Positions 25,861 to 34,930 of a stretch of DNA of 64,000 nucleotides are shown one piece after another. Each line of letters starts with the position of its first letter. The stretch's first letter is position 1. The DNA is from JABAQJ01 sp046327745 (lineage in GTDB: Bacteria; Gemmatimonadota; Gemmatimonadetes; Gemmatimonadales; Gemmatimonadaceae): the NCBI GenBank assembly GCA_046327745.1, contig JAXLXV010000008.1, forward strand, positions 186,001 to 250,000, read 5' to 3'. The notes beneath the pieces were generated by a model that worked only from the letters and a program-made list of their open reading frames with translations, did no database searches and was not told where the DNA came from. The translations under genes were made by a program, and so were the position numbers.

Positions 25861-27654
25861 GTGTTCCTAGGCAGTCCGAAATCCGAGAAGCAGTACGACG
25901 TGATTGTGGTGGGATCGGGGGCGGGTGGCGGTATGGCCGCCTACCAGTTGGCCGTGTCCGGGCTGAAAGTGTTGGTGCTGGAAGCCGGCCGACGGTACGA
26001 TCCGACCGTCGAGACGCCGATGTTCAAGCTTCCTCGCGAGGCTCCGTTGCGTGGCGCCGGCTACAAGGAGAAGCCATTCGGCTTCTACGACGCCACCGTC
26101 GATGGTGGGTGGGAAGTCCCCGGCGAGCCATATACCACGGCGCCCGGAAGTGACTTCCTGTGGTGGCGCGCTCGCATGTTGGGCGGACGTACCAATCATT
26201 GGGGTCGTATTTCCCTTCGCATGGGCCCCTACGATTTCAAACCCAAGTCTCGCGATGGACTCGGCGCGGACTGGCCGCTGGATTACGCCGACCTCGCCCC
26301 GTACTACGACAAGACGGAAATGCTCATTGGCGTGTACGGCGGCGACGATGACTTGGAGAACACTCCGCGGTCGTCACCCGGCGTGTTGATGCCGCCGCCC
26401 GCACCGCGCGCCACAGAGCTGTTGGCGAGGAAGGCCTGCACGCCGCTCGGCATCCCCGTGATCCCAGCGCACCTGGCGATCATGACCAAGCGTCAGGATG
26501 CCGCGTCCCTGCCAAAGAAGTTGCACCCCGGGAATGCATTGGCGCAGCGTGTGCTGGCCCAGTCCATGGCCGCTCGTCAGGCATGCTTCTGGGCAACTCC
26601 CTGCGGGAATGGCTGCTCCATCCGGGCGAACTTCCAGTCCACCACCGTGTTGTTGCCGCCGGCGATGGCCACCGGGAATTGCGACATCGTCAACGATGCC
26701 ATGGTGCGCGAGGTGACCGTAGACGCGCAGGGCCGCGCCACCGGCGTGCACTACATCGACAAGCGGACGCGGAGCGATCATCACGTGAAGGCGCGCGTGG
26801 TGGTGCTGGCGGCGAGTGCCTGCGAGACCGCTCGTATCCTGCTCAATTCCAAGAGCGCGCAATTCCCGAACGGGCTGTCCAATGGCAGCGGACTGGTTGG
26901 GAAATACCTGATGGATACGGTGGGCGCCGGCATTGGCGGCCAGATTCCCGCGCTCGAGAACACCCCGCCGCACAATCAGGACGGCGCGTCCGGCATGCAC
27001 ATGTACATGCCGTGGTGGAAGTACAAGGAGCAGCTGGCGGGGGATCTCGGATTTGCCAGAGGCTACCATGTCGAGTTTGGTGGCGGGCGCGACATGCCTG
27101 GTTCCGGCGCCTTCGGCGGGTTGGAACGCTACACCGAAGGTGCCTACGGCAAGCGCTTCAAGGAAGCCGCGCGGCGGTACTACGGATCCTGGATGTGGTT
27201 CGACGGGCGCGGCGAGATGATTCCTAACGAGGACTGCTACTGCGAGTTGGACCCCAACGTGACGGACCAGTGGGGCATTCCGGTGCTTCGCTTCCACTGG
27301 AAGTGGTCCGATCATGAGACCCGACAAGCCGCACACATGGTGAAGACGTTCGCCGAGATCATCACCGCATTGGGTGGGAAGGTGGATGGGAAAGTTGAGA
27401 CTGACGGGTCCAAGTTGATTGCCAAGGGCGGGCAGATCATTCACGAGGTGGGGACGTGTCGCATGGGAAGCGACGCATCGACCTCTGTCCTGAATCCCTA
27501 TTGCCAGTCGTGGGACACGAAAAACCTCTTCGTCACGGACGGCGCGCCGTTCGTCTCCAATGCGGACAAGAATCCGACGTTGAGCATTCTGGCGCTGGCT
27601 TGGCGCACGACCGATTACATCGTCGATCAACTCAAACAGCGGAACATCGGATGA
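25861..27654 (+). CDS. GMC-family FAD oxidoreductase
   Basis: Flavoprotein of 597 residues (GTG start). The N-terminal FAD-binding fold has VIVVGSGAGGGMAAYQL and LEAGRRYD. WWRARMLGGRTNHWGRISLR is the second flavin-contact block. The C-terminal GMC domain has HEVGTCRMG (catalytic His) and FVTDGAPFVSNADKNPTLSI (Asn). These enzymes oxidise sugar or alcohol hydroxyls. It has no signal peptide of its own, but its stop overlaps the start of a Tat-signal small subunit, so it is probably exported as a folded complex. This matches gluconate/lactose-type membrane dehydrogenases. No cytochrome c subunit is encoded next to it. Confidence 0.93.
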   Translation: MFLGSPKSEKQYDVIVVGSGAGGGMAAYQLAVSGLKVLVLEAGRRYDPTVETPMFKLPREAPLRGAGYKEKPFGFYDATVDGGWEVPGEPYTTAPGSDFLWWRARMLGGRTNHWGRISLRMGPYDFKPKSRDGLGADWPLDYADLAPYYDKTEMLIGVYGGDDDLENTPRSSPGVLMPPPAPRATELLARKACTPLGIPVIPAHLAIMTKRQDAASLPKKLHPGNALAQRVLAQSMAARQACFWATPCGNGCSIRANFQSTTVLLPPAMATGNCDIVNDAMVREVTVDAQGRATGVHYIDKRTRSDHHVKARVVVLAASACETARILLNSKSAQFPNGLSNGSGLVGKYLMDTVGAGIGGQIPALENTPPHNQDGASGMHMYMPWWKYKEQLAGDLGFARGYHVEFGGGRDMPGSGAFGGLERYTEGAYGKRFKEAARRYYGSWMWFDGRGEMIPNEDCYCELDPNVTDQWGIPVLRFHWKWSDHETRQAAHMVKTFAEIITALGGKVDGKVETDGSKLIAKGGQIIHEVGTCRMGSDASTSVLNPYCQSWDTKNLFVTDGAPFVSNADKNPTLSILALAWRTTDYIVDQLKQRNIG

Positions 27655-28334
27655 GCGACGAACAAGACACGCCCATGAAGCGGCGCGAAGCGCTGAAGGT
27701 CATTGCAACGACCGCAGCTTCGATCCCGCTAGCGGAAGGACTAACGCCACGCGAAGCGTCGGCACGTGAGCTACCGATGGTTGAAGATCCGCAGGCGGCG
27801 CCTTTGGCGCCGGCCAGTGGTCCAAGGGGCACCGTCAGCGATCCCGACCTCCAGCGTCCGGTGGCCAATTGGCCGCGCAAGCTGACGAGCGCGGAGTTGG
27901 TCACCCTGACGGCGCTTTGCGACATGATCATTCCGGCAGACAGCAAGTCACCGAGCGCCTCGGCGGTCGGGGTGCCGGCCTACGTGAATGAGTATGTCAG
28001 TTGCCCGCGCGAGTACTATCAAAAGGTCCTGGTACAGGTGCGCGGAGGGTTAGTGTGGCTGAACGTGGAGAGCGACCGGCGCTTCGGTCGTCCCTTTGCA
28101 CGCCTAACGAACGCTGAGCGAACGCAGATCTGTGACGATATCTGTTACGTTCCGCGCGCCAAGCCGGAGTTTCAGGCCGCCGCGCGTTTCTTCGACATCG
28201 TGCGGGACCTGACGGCCGAAGGGTTCTATACGACCGATGCCGGCATGAAGGACATTGGGTATGTCGGAAACGTCGCGCTGCCGAGATTCGACGGACCTCC
28301 ACCAGAGGTTCTCAAACACTTGGGGCTGTCGTAG
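27651..28334 (+). CDS. gluconate 2-dehydrogenase subunit 3-like protein with Tat signal
   Basis: Small subunit of 227 residues partnering the GMC oxidoreductase, whose stop it overlaps by ATGA. The N-terminus has the twin-arginine pattern MKRREALKVIATTAASIPLA. The folded part (about 80-225) has the family pattern LVTLTALCDMIIPADSKSPSASAVGVPAYVNEY and ends in FYTTDAGMKDIGYVGN. In the family it escorts the flavin subunit through the Tat pathway and helps it bind. The ATGA overlap fixes the start. Confidence 0.92.
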   Translation: MSDEQDTPMKRREALKVIATTAASIPLAEGLTPREASARELPMVEDPQAAPLAPASGPRGTVSDPDLQRPVANWPRKLTSAELVTLTALCDMIIPADSKSPSASAVGVPAYVNEYVSCPREYYQKVLVQVRGGLVWLNVESDRRFGRPFARLTNAERTQICDDICYVPRAKPEFQAAARFFDIVRDLTAEGFYTTDAGMKDIGYVGNVALPRFDGPPPEVLKHLGLS

Positions 28335-28374
28335 CGCACACGCGGTCCGTCAGCAACCGTGTGAGAAACAGCAC

Positions 28375-28400
28375 CAGACGCGCGCGACCGCGCGCGTCTG
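28375..28400. terminator. perfect 12-base GC inverted repeat
   Basis: CAGACGCGCGCG and CGCGCGCGTCTG are separated by two bases. It lies between the GMC small-subunit stop and the convergent D-aminoacylase stop. Probably a shared terminator. Confidence 0.6.
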
Positions 28401-28476
28401 CCGCGAGCGGTTCCCGCCTTGGTCCCCCGTCCCTGGTGAGCTGACTGCCTAACGGTTTCCGCGGCGGCTCCGTTTG

Positions 28477-30099
28477 CTAGCGTCGCGGCCGTTGTCGCTG
28501 GAGGAATGTACCAGGCAGCGCACCGGTCATGGCACCGGATTCGAGCACAAACGTGCCATTCACCAAGACGTGCCGGACGCCTTCCGCGTAGTGGTGGGGA
28601 TCCGTGTACCCTGACCGATCGGCGATCTCGTTCAGGTTAAACACCACGACGTCGGCCGCCTTGCCTGGTGCCAACACCCCACGATCGCCGTCGCCCAGCC
28701 ACGCCGCGGGAAGGGCCGTCATTTTCCGGATGGCCTCCTCCAACGTGAGCACCGGGCGCTCGCGCACGTACTGCGCGATCACGCGTGGGAAGGAGCCGTA
28801 GCTGCGAGGATGTGGAAAGCCGGTGCCGAGTTCGACAAGATCGCCGTCGGTCTCGAACATGGTCGCCGGGTGCTGGAGAAAGCGCTCCACGTCGCGCTGG
28901 TCCATGCCATGGAAGATGCCGATAAAGCCGCCCTTCAGCTGCAACTCGATCAGCGCTTCCACGGCCTCGTCGATCGACGTGGAGCGTCCGCGCCCGTGGA
29001 GGAAATCGGCGAGTGTCTTACCGGCAAGAGTGGAGTCGCTGGGGACTTCACGAAACTGGATCGACTCGGGCCCACGCCCGGCCTGTCGCGGAAAAAGGAT
29101 ACGCATCTCACGAACGAGCCGAGCGTGCGTCGCAGGATCGGCGACGCGTCGGGCGAACGCGGCGGGCCCGTCGGCCAAGGCCCACGGCGGAAACATGAGA
29201 TCTGCGTACGTGCTGTACGCCGTGTACGGATAGATGTCGAAGGCGACTTCGTTGCCCGCCGCGCGTGCGGAGTCGAGCAGCGCGAGGATCTGGTCGCTCC
29301 ACCCCCACTGCGCGGCCCCGGTGACCTTGAGGTGGTTCACTTGGACTGGTATGTGCGCTCGAGCGCCGATCTCCAACGTCTCGCGAATCGACGCCAGCAC
29401 GCCCGGACCCTCGTCCCGCATGTGCGTCACGTAAATCCCACCGTAGGGAGCTGCAACGCCGGCCAGCGCGACGAGTTCGTCGGTGTTGGAGTACGTGGCG
29501 GGAACGTACTCCAGTCCCGTGGAGAGCCCGAGCGCGCCCTGCTGCATGCTCGAGTCAACGAGCGCTTTCATCCAGGCCAACTCAGTGGCGGTCGGCGCGC
29601 GATTGACCAGCCCCATCACGCGCTTCCGAATCCAGGTGTGACCGGCGAAGAGTCCAACGTTAGGTGCCATGTGGACCCGCGCGCGATAGGCGTCCAGCGG
29701 GAACGGCTGCTCCTGCGAGTGCAGCGACGCCATGATCGTCGTGATTCCCTGGCGCACGAAGTTCTCCGCGCGCGGATGCTGGTCGAGCGTAACCAAGTGC
29801 GCGTGATTATCCCAGAAGCCTGGTGCGACGACCAATCCGCTGACGTCCACCACACGTCGCGCCTGTCGGGCGCGGTGCGCCGCGATGCCGGTGTCCACGG
29901 CCACAATCCGTCCCCCGGCGATGGCCACATCGGCCACCCGGCGTGGCGCGCCAGTGCCGTCCACCACGGTGCCATTGGACAAGATCAGGTCGAACGCCGG
30001 TGTCGGTGCACACGCCAACGTCGCGAGTAGCAGCGCAGCACGATATCCCGCGATGCAGCGCGCGCCGGATCCGACTGCGTTGTGCCTGTCGATCTTCAT
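28477..30099 (-). CDS. D-aminoacylase / N-acyl-D-amino-acid deacylase family amidohydrolase (lipoprotein)
   Basis: Exported hydrolase of 540 residues. The N-terminus has a signal with LATLAC, which fits a lipobox (Cys30). The amidohydrolase core begins DLILSNGTVVDGTGAPR, with metal ligands in FWDNHAHLV, and continues with LSTGLEYVPATYSN, YVTHMRDEG, QVNHLK and ATMFETDGD, as in the D-aminoacylase group. It would release D-amino acids from N-acylated forms outside the cytoplasm. Its ATG overlaps the stop of the large fusion protein gene by ATGA, so the two are translationally coupled. Confidence 0.88.
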   Translation of the reverse strand: MKIDRHNAVGSGARCIAGYRAALLLATLACAPTPAFDLILSNGTVVDGTGAPRRVADVAIAGGRIVAVDTGIAAHRARQARRVVDVSGLVVAPGFWDNHAHLVTLDQHPRAENFVRQGITTIMASLHSQEQPFPLDAYRARVHMAPNVGLFAGHTWIRKRVMGLVNRAPTATELAWMKALVDSSMQQGALGLSTGLEYVPATYSNTDELVALAGVAAPYGGIYVTHMRDEGPGVLASIRETLEIGARAHIPVQVNHLKVTGAAQWGWSDQILALLDSARAAGNEVAFDIYPYTAYSTYADLMFPPWALADGPAAFARRVADPATHARLVREMRILFPRQAGRGPESIQFREVPSDSTLAGKTLADFLHGRGRSTSIDEAVEALIELQLKGGFIGIFHGMDQRDVERFLQHPATMFETDGDLVELGTGFPHPRSYGSFPRVIAQYVRERPVLTLEEAIRKMTALPAAWLGDGDRGVLAPGKAADVVVFNLNEIADRSGYTDPHHYAEGVRHVLVNGTFVLESGAMTGALPGTFLQRQRPRR

Positions 30100-33000
30100 G
30101 GGCGTTCAGGCGAAATACGTAGCCCCGTGAGACCTCCAGCCGGCGCAAGGGATACGACCACTCGGAATCGCTCGCTTCCAAACCACGCGAAGTATTGCAG
30201 CTCGATGTCGTCGCCGACCTCGCGGCGCGCCAACAGCTCGAGGCGTGTCGGCGTCCCCATGTCCTTCAAGACGCTCGTTAGGAACGCGCGCATGCGCGGA
30301 AAGATCGTCTGCCGAACGAAGGCGAAGTCGGACTGAGCCAACGCCCCGGACGCGACCTTCGTCAGAATCCCGCGAACGTAGGCTGTGGACGCCGAGTCCG
30401 TGTCAGCGATTGGCGTGACCGGCGGTGGAACAGGCGCCATCGCGGGATTGAACAGGGCGCCAACCTCGAGCGCCAAACGCGGTGGCGCCATCGTGCGGGC
30501 GTTGGACAACACAATCACCGCCAAGTCATCATCTCCAAGCCGCGTGTACTGTGTAATGAATCCTTGCCACGCTCCGCCGTGCTCTTGAATCTGGTGGCCG
30601 TTGGCCTCGTCGAGGAACCACCCGAATCCGTACGGATACGACTTTCCGCTGTTCAACACGGCAGGCGACTGCATCAGTGCCCAGCTCTCCGCCTTCAGGA
30701 TGCGACGATTTCTCACCACGTCATTCCACGCGATCATGTCTCGAAGGGACAGCATCATCGAGCCGTCGGCCGTGGTGTTCAGCTGCGGCGCCACCCACAT
30801 CGCGTGCTCCCAGCCGCTGGGCGTGACGTTGTAGCCGTGGGCCCGATGCGGCACGACGTCGGCTTCCGTAATCACGCGAATGGTCGGCATCCCCGCCGGA
30901 TCGAAGATGCGTTTGCGCAGGAACGCGTAGTATGGCTGTCCGGTCACCCGCGTCATGATGATGCCGAGGAGCACGTAACCCGTATTGGAGTAGTTCCATC
31001 GCGCACCGGCGGGAAACTCCAGTGGCAGCGCCGCTGACATCGCAATGAGGTCTGCGTCCGTGTAGTCCTTTCGGTAATCGAAGTTGTCGCTGGTGTAGTC
31101 TGGGATGCCGGATCGGTGACCGAGCAGGTGACGGATGGTGATCGGCGCCCACGTCTCCGGCGTCTCGGGGAGATAGCGCCTGATGGAGGCATTCAGGTCA
31201 ATGCGGCCATCTTCGACCAAGGCCATGATACCAGCAGCGGTGAACTGCTTGCCGAGTGACCCAGAGAGAAAGATGGTTTCGTCCGTGACCGGTGTGCGAT
31301 TCTCCAACTCGGCGACCCCATAACCGCGTGAGACCAGGACTTCGCCATGTCGCACGACGGCGAGCGCGAGGCCGGGGATGCGCGACTCCTCCATCGTTCG
31401 GCGGACGAGGGCGTCGACGGCTCCCGTGACGGGAACGTCGAGTCGTTGCAGCTGCCAGGGCAAGCGGAGCGGGGATGGGTCCGGCCACACACGATCGAGG
31501 GTCGGCCCGCGGTACAGGACGCCTCCCTTCATGACAAGAGCGACCGAACGGGTGGCGGTGATGTCCTGGAGTGGATTCGCGTCCAGGACAACCAAGTCGG
31601 CAAGCTTGCCAACTTCGATGGATCCAAGATCTGCATCGAGCCCCAATGCTCGAGCCCCATCAATCGTTGCGACCTGTAGCACCTCGTCTGGCCGCATCCC
31701 CCCGCGCGCCAGCAGCTCAATCTCCCAGTGGTTGGAGAGTCCTTGCAATTCGCCGTGTCCGCCCAGTCCGACGTTGCCCCCGGCCCGCAGCATCGCGACC
31801 GCACCAGCTGCAACGTCACGATCGTTGAAGTCCTCAGGTGGGAACCATAGCAATCGGGTGGACGTGCGTTGGTACAGCGCTCCATCGGGGAACCATCGGT
31901 TGAGGCGCTCCTCCTCGTGTGCGCGCGCCTCGGCCAGCAGCCGATAGACGGGGAGCGCACCACCAAAGCTCACCACAAGGGTTGGGGTGTTCGTGATCCC
32001 CGAGCGCGCCAACAGCTGGACGATGTCGTCATGGATGGGTGCTTCGGGGATCGCGTGCTCCAAGCCACTGAAGCCGTCCATCGCGTGCGTCAGGTCTTCT
32101 TTGCCGTCGGCGCCTCCTTCGGTCGTCGGCATCAGGCCCAACTCACGCGAAGCCTGAACGATCCATTGGCGCTGACGCCGGTTGCCTGGCTGATACGACT
32201 TGATGTACCTCGTGCCGTACTCGTCGCGGTATCGAGTGAGTAGCCGCCGGGCATCATCCAGTGACTGCAGGTTGGTCATGCTGAACACGCCGGGCCCGGT
32301 TGAGAGAACGCGAGGACCGGGTACTTGTTCGGCTTCGATGAGGTCGGACAGGCCGAAGATGTCGGGGCTGTTTTGGGGATCGCGAACCGTCGTGACGCCC
32401 ATGGCGAGGTTGGCAAATGCATTGGTGGACTCCGGCTGCAACAACTCTCCGGATGGTCCCCAATGCGCATGCAGGTCGATGAAGCCCGGCACGATGAACT
32501 TCCCGCGCACGTCGATCACGGTGGCACCGGGTGGGGTCGCGAACGACTCTCGCGCTCCAACGGCCACAATACGACCACCCATGACGACGACGTCCGCGTT
32601 CGTGATCGTCTCCGTAGCACGCATGGTGATGACCGTAGCGCCGCGGAGCACCACGACGCCCGTGGGCACAGGACGAGGGAGCGTCACCGAGAGAGGAATG
32701 GCACTCGTGGCGGTCGCTTGGTCGCCCGCCGAGGTGTGCAGCGTGGCGCCACTGACCCACGCGAGCGCCGCACCGTCAGGTGTCCATGCCCAGTCGGTCG
32801 GGTCCTCATTGGTAACTACTGTCGCTTGTGATAGGTCGAGCGCGCGCGCCGCCGCCCCTCCGGGTTCGATCGCCAGCCGCAACAAGCGGCTGCCATCGGC
32901 AATGGCCACCTCGCGCCCCGACGGGCTGGCGCGCATCGGGACGGCACCAGGTCGCGGGGTTGCGCCGGCCGCCACGCGCGCCTCCACTCGCGCGTCACCC

Positions 33001-34580
33001 GACGTCATCCCCACCGAGATCAGTCCCTCAACCGCCGATAACCAGACGCGCGATCCGTCGCCGGCGACAAAGTGCGGATGCCGCGCGCCTTGAACACGCG
33101 CCACTATTCGCGCCGCTCCGCCGCCGGACGGAATTGCCGCGATCTGCACGTCGGCGGGCACTGCGCCAGGCGCAGCACTTAGCGTCGACGGCAGCGGGGC
33201 AGTGACGGCCACGATCGAACCACCGTCGGGCGTCCACACCGGATCCATCCACCAGGCGGGAACGGTCGTCAGGCGCACTGGAGCGTCGCGACCGTCCGCA
33301 CGCGCCTTCCAGAGAGCACCACCGCTCTCGTCCCAAGTGACAAAGGCGATCCAACGCCCGTCGGGGGACCACGCTGGTGTGAATTCGCGCGCGCGTGCGG
33401 TGTGCGTCAGGCGCCGCGGTGCAGGGTCCCGAGCATCGGTCAGCCAGATGTGGCCGAGGGCAGAGAACGCTGCTCGGCCGTTAGGCCCCATGGCCACGTG
33501 CTGCACGCGTCGCGCCCGCACGGCGCCGGTGTCGACGCGATGCGCGAAGTGCGTACTGGGTGTGACCTGCAACGACACGTCGGCGCTGAAGGGGATCTCG
33601 ACATCTGACGCATCTTGCACCCCCAAACGGTGGATCTTCCCGCGATATGCGGCATAGAGCCACCGACCATCAGGTGAGAACGCCATGTTAGGCAGCAGGT
33701 CTCGCGAGGCCTTCGACTCCAGTTGGTTCCGGTCGATGTCGTACGCCACCCATCGTTCCGTACCGGTAACCAGGTCGCGCACCTTGAGTCCCGTGCGACC
33801 ATCTCGCGTGGTGCCGTACGCCAGCAGGTGCCCGTCGCGCGAGAGCGTCGGCTTCATCGCGGGGGCGCCCTCCACGATCACGGGCGTTGCGCGACCTTGG
33901 CTGCTCGGAAGTCGCATGAGAACACTGGTCGCTCCGTTGCGGCTGCCGTACGGCCGCGGCGTAACCGACGCGAACCAGATGCTCGCACCGTCGGGCGCAG
34001 GCCACGCCCCGTATGGCCCCGGCGCCGGTGAGGAGACAAGCAATGCGGCGGGTCCATTGGTGTTCTCGGCCAACCGACGCCCATCGCCAGTCGCAACGTC
34101 GAATTGCCAGAGTTCCGCCGTGCGCGCGCCCCAAGTGTCGACCACCGTCGCGAGTATGGCACGCCCATCGGCGGACCACGCGGGTGAAAGCACTCCAGAG
34201 CGCGGGAGACGAGAGACCGGTCGTGCACCGGTCCCGTCGGCATTCGCGACCCACACGTTGTCCGAACCACTCTCGTCCGAGATGAAGGCCAATTGCGCGC
34301 CGTCGGGCGAGTAGCGCGGTTGGGACTGGAAGGCCGGACCGGAGAGCACCGCGCGGGCACGACCGCCGTCCACGGGCAAGGTGTAAATGTCGCCGAGCAG
34401 CTCAAACGCGAGCGTCCGTCCATCGGGATTTATGTCCAGCGACATCCAGGTGCCTTCGCTCGTCGTGAACGCAACGGGCCGGCGCAACACGGACTCCTGC
34501 GCGTTGGCGATGCTCGACATGCTGATGAGGGCCATCACGGCGCCTCGGATTCTTCTGCGATACACGCGGGTGACTCCCAT
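30096..34580 (-). CDS. exported fusion: PD40 beta-propeller, amidohydrolase, class C beta-lactamase-like domain
   Basis: Protein of about 1494 residues with three enzyme-type regions. ATG 34580 is chosen because it gives a normal signal peptide ending in SSIANAQ; the frame stays open upstream but reads as arginine-rich noise. Residues 30-640 form TolB/WD40-like PD40 repeats (many 'SPDGRWIAF' strands). Residues 650-1060 are an imidazolonepropionase-like amidohydrolase with metal-binding His704 and His706 (IDLHAHWGP). Residues 1070-1494 are a serine beta-lactamase/DD-peptidase-like domain with Ser1108-x-x-Lys1111, Tyr1197-Ser-Asn1199 and His1334-Gly-Gly. Propeller plus amidohydrolase is common in related bacteria. 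The added serine hydrolase is unusual. It is coupled to a D-aminoacylase gene. Confidence 0.88.
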   Translation of the reverse strand: MGVTRVYRRRIRGAVMALISMSSIANAQESVLRRPVAFTTSEGTWMSLDINPDGRTLAFELLGDIYTLPVDGGRARAVLSGPAFQSQPRYSPDGAQLAFISDESGSDNVWVANADGTGARPVSRLPRSGVLSPAWSADGRAILATVVDTWGARTAELWQFDVATGDGRRLAENTNGPAALLVSSPAPGPYGAWPAPDGASIWFASVTPRPYGSRNGATSVLMRLPSSQGRATPVIVEGAPAMKPTLSRDGHLLAYGTTRDGRTGLKVRDLVTGTERWVAYDIDRNQLESKASRDLLPNMAFSPDGRWLYAAYRGKIHRLGVQDASDVEIPFSADVSLQVTPSTHFAHRVDTGAVRARRVQHVAMGPNGRAAFSALGHIWLTDARDPAPRRLTHTARAREFTPAWSPDGRWIAFVTWDESGGALWKARADGRDAPVRLTTVPAWWMDPVWTPDGGSIVAVTAPLPSTLSAAPGAVPADVQIAAIPSGGGAARIVARVQGARHPHFVAGDGSRVWLSAVEGLISVGMTSGDARVEARVAAGATPRPGAVPMRASPSGREVAIADGSRLLRLAIEPGGAAARALDLSQATVVTNEDPTDWAWTPDGAALAWVSGATLHTSAGDQATATSAIPLSVTLPRPVPTGVVVLRGATVITMRATETITNADVVVMGGRIVAVGARESFATPPGATVIDVRGKFIVPGFIDLHAHWGPSGELLQPESTNAFANLAMGVTTVRDPQNSPDIFGLSDLIEAEQVPGPRVLSTGPGVFSMTNLQSLDDARRLLTRYRDEYGTRYIKSYQPGNRRQRQWIVQASRELGLMPTTEGGADGKEDLTHAMDGFSGLEHAIPEAPIHDDIVQLLARSGITNTPTLVVSFGGALPVYRLLAEARAHEEERLNRWFPDGALYQRTSTRLLWFPPEDFNDRDVAAGAVAMLRAGGNVGLGGHGELQGLSNHWEIELLARGGMRPDEVLQVATIDGARALGLDADLGSIEVGKLADLVVLDANPLQDITATRSVALVMKGGVLYRGPTLDRVWPDPSPLRLPWQLQRLDVPVTGAVDALVRRTMEESRIPGLALAVVRHGEVLVSRGYGVAELENRTPVTDETIFLSGSLGKQFTAAGIMALVEDGRIDLNASIRRYLPETPETWAPITIRHLLGHRSGIPDYTSDNFDYRKDYTDADLIAMSAALPLEFPAGARWNYSNTGYVLLGIIMTRVTGQPYYAFLRKRIFDPAGMPTIRVITEADVVPHRAHGYNVTPSGWEHAMWVAPQLNTTADGSMMLSLRDMIAWNDVVRNRRILKAESWALMQSPAVLNSGKSYPYGFGWFLDEANGHQIQEHGGAWQGFITQYTRLGDDDLAVIVLSNARTMAPPRLALEVGALFNPAMAPVPPPVTPIADTDSASTAYVRGILTKVASGALAQSDFAFVRQTIFPRMRAFLTSVLKDMGTPTRLELLARREVGDDIELQYFAWFGSERFRVVVSLAPAGGLTGLRISPERP

Positions 34581-34930
34581 TACATGGCAAAGCTGAAGAA
34601 GTGCGAAGACGAATTCGTCCGTTCGCCGCGTGAGATGAGGCGTTCGCTCGAACGAGGTGAGGCGGACGCGCTCGCGCAACGCCAACGGACATCCAGCACG
34701 AGGGCCGGGGGCGCTCATTGCGCTTCCATGTGTTGCGCCTGGCGTCGCACGGAATGGCAGTGCCTCCGCCTGACGAAGCGGGGCACGGCCATAACAATAT
34801 TGAAGGATCACCCCTCGACAAAAAGCACGATCGCCAGGCCGACCTTTTCGCAGACGCGCGAGATGCTCCCGCGTTGGCCCCCACGCCCGCAGGAGCCGCC
34901 TGCCTTTTAGCGCGCCAACGGACCGATGGC
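34581..34930. other. 350-base region upstream of the fusion gene
   Basis: No convincing gene. On the minus strand there is a weak promoter-like pair (TTGTCG, 16 bases, TATTGT; about 34798-34825) roughly 210 bases before the fusion gene start. It also holds the downstream end of the lipoprotein gene's transcript, with no clear terminator. Confidence 0.3.
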
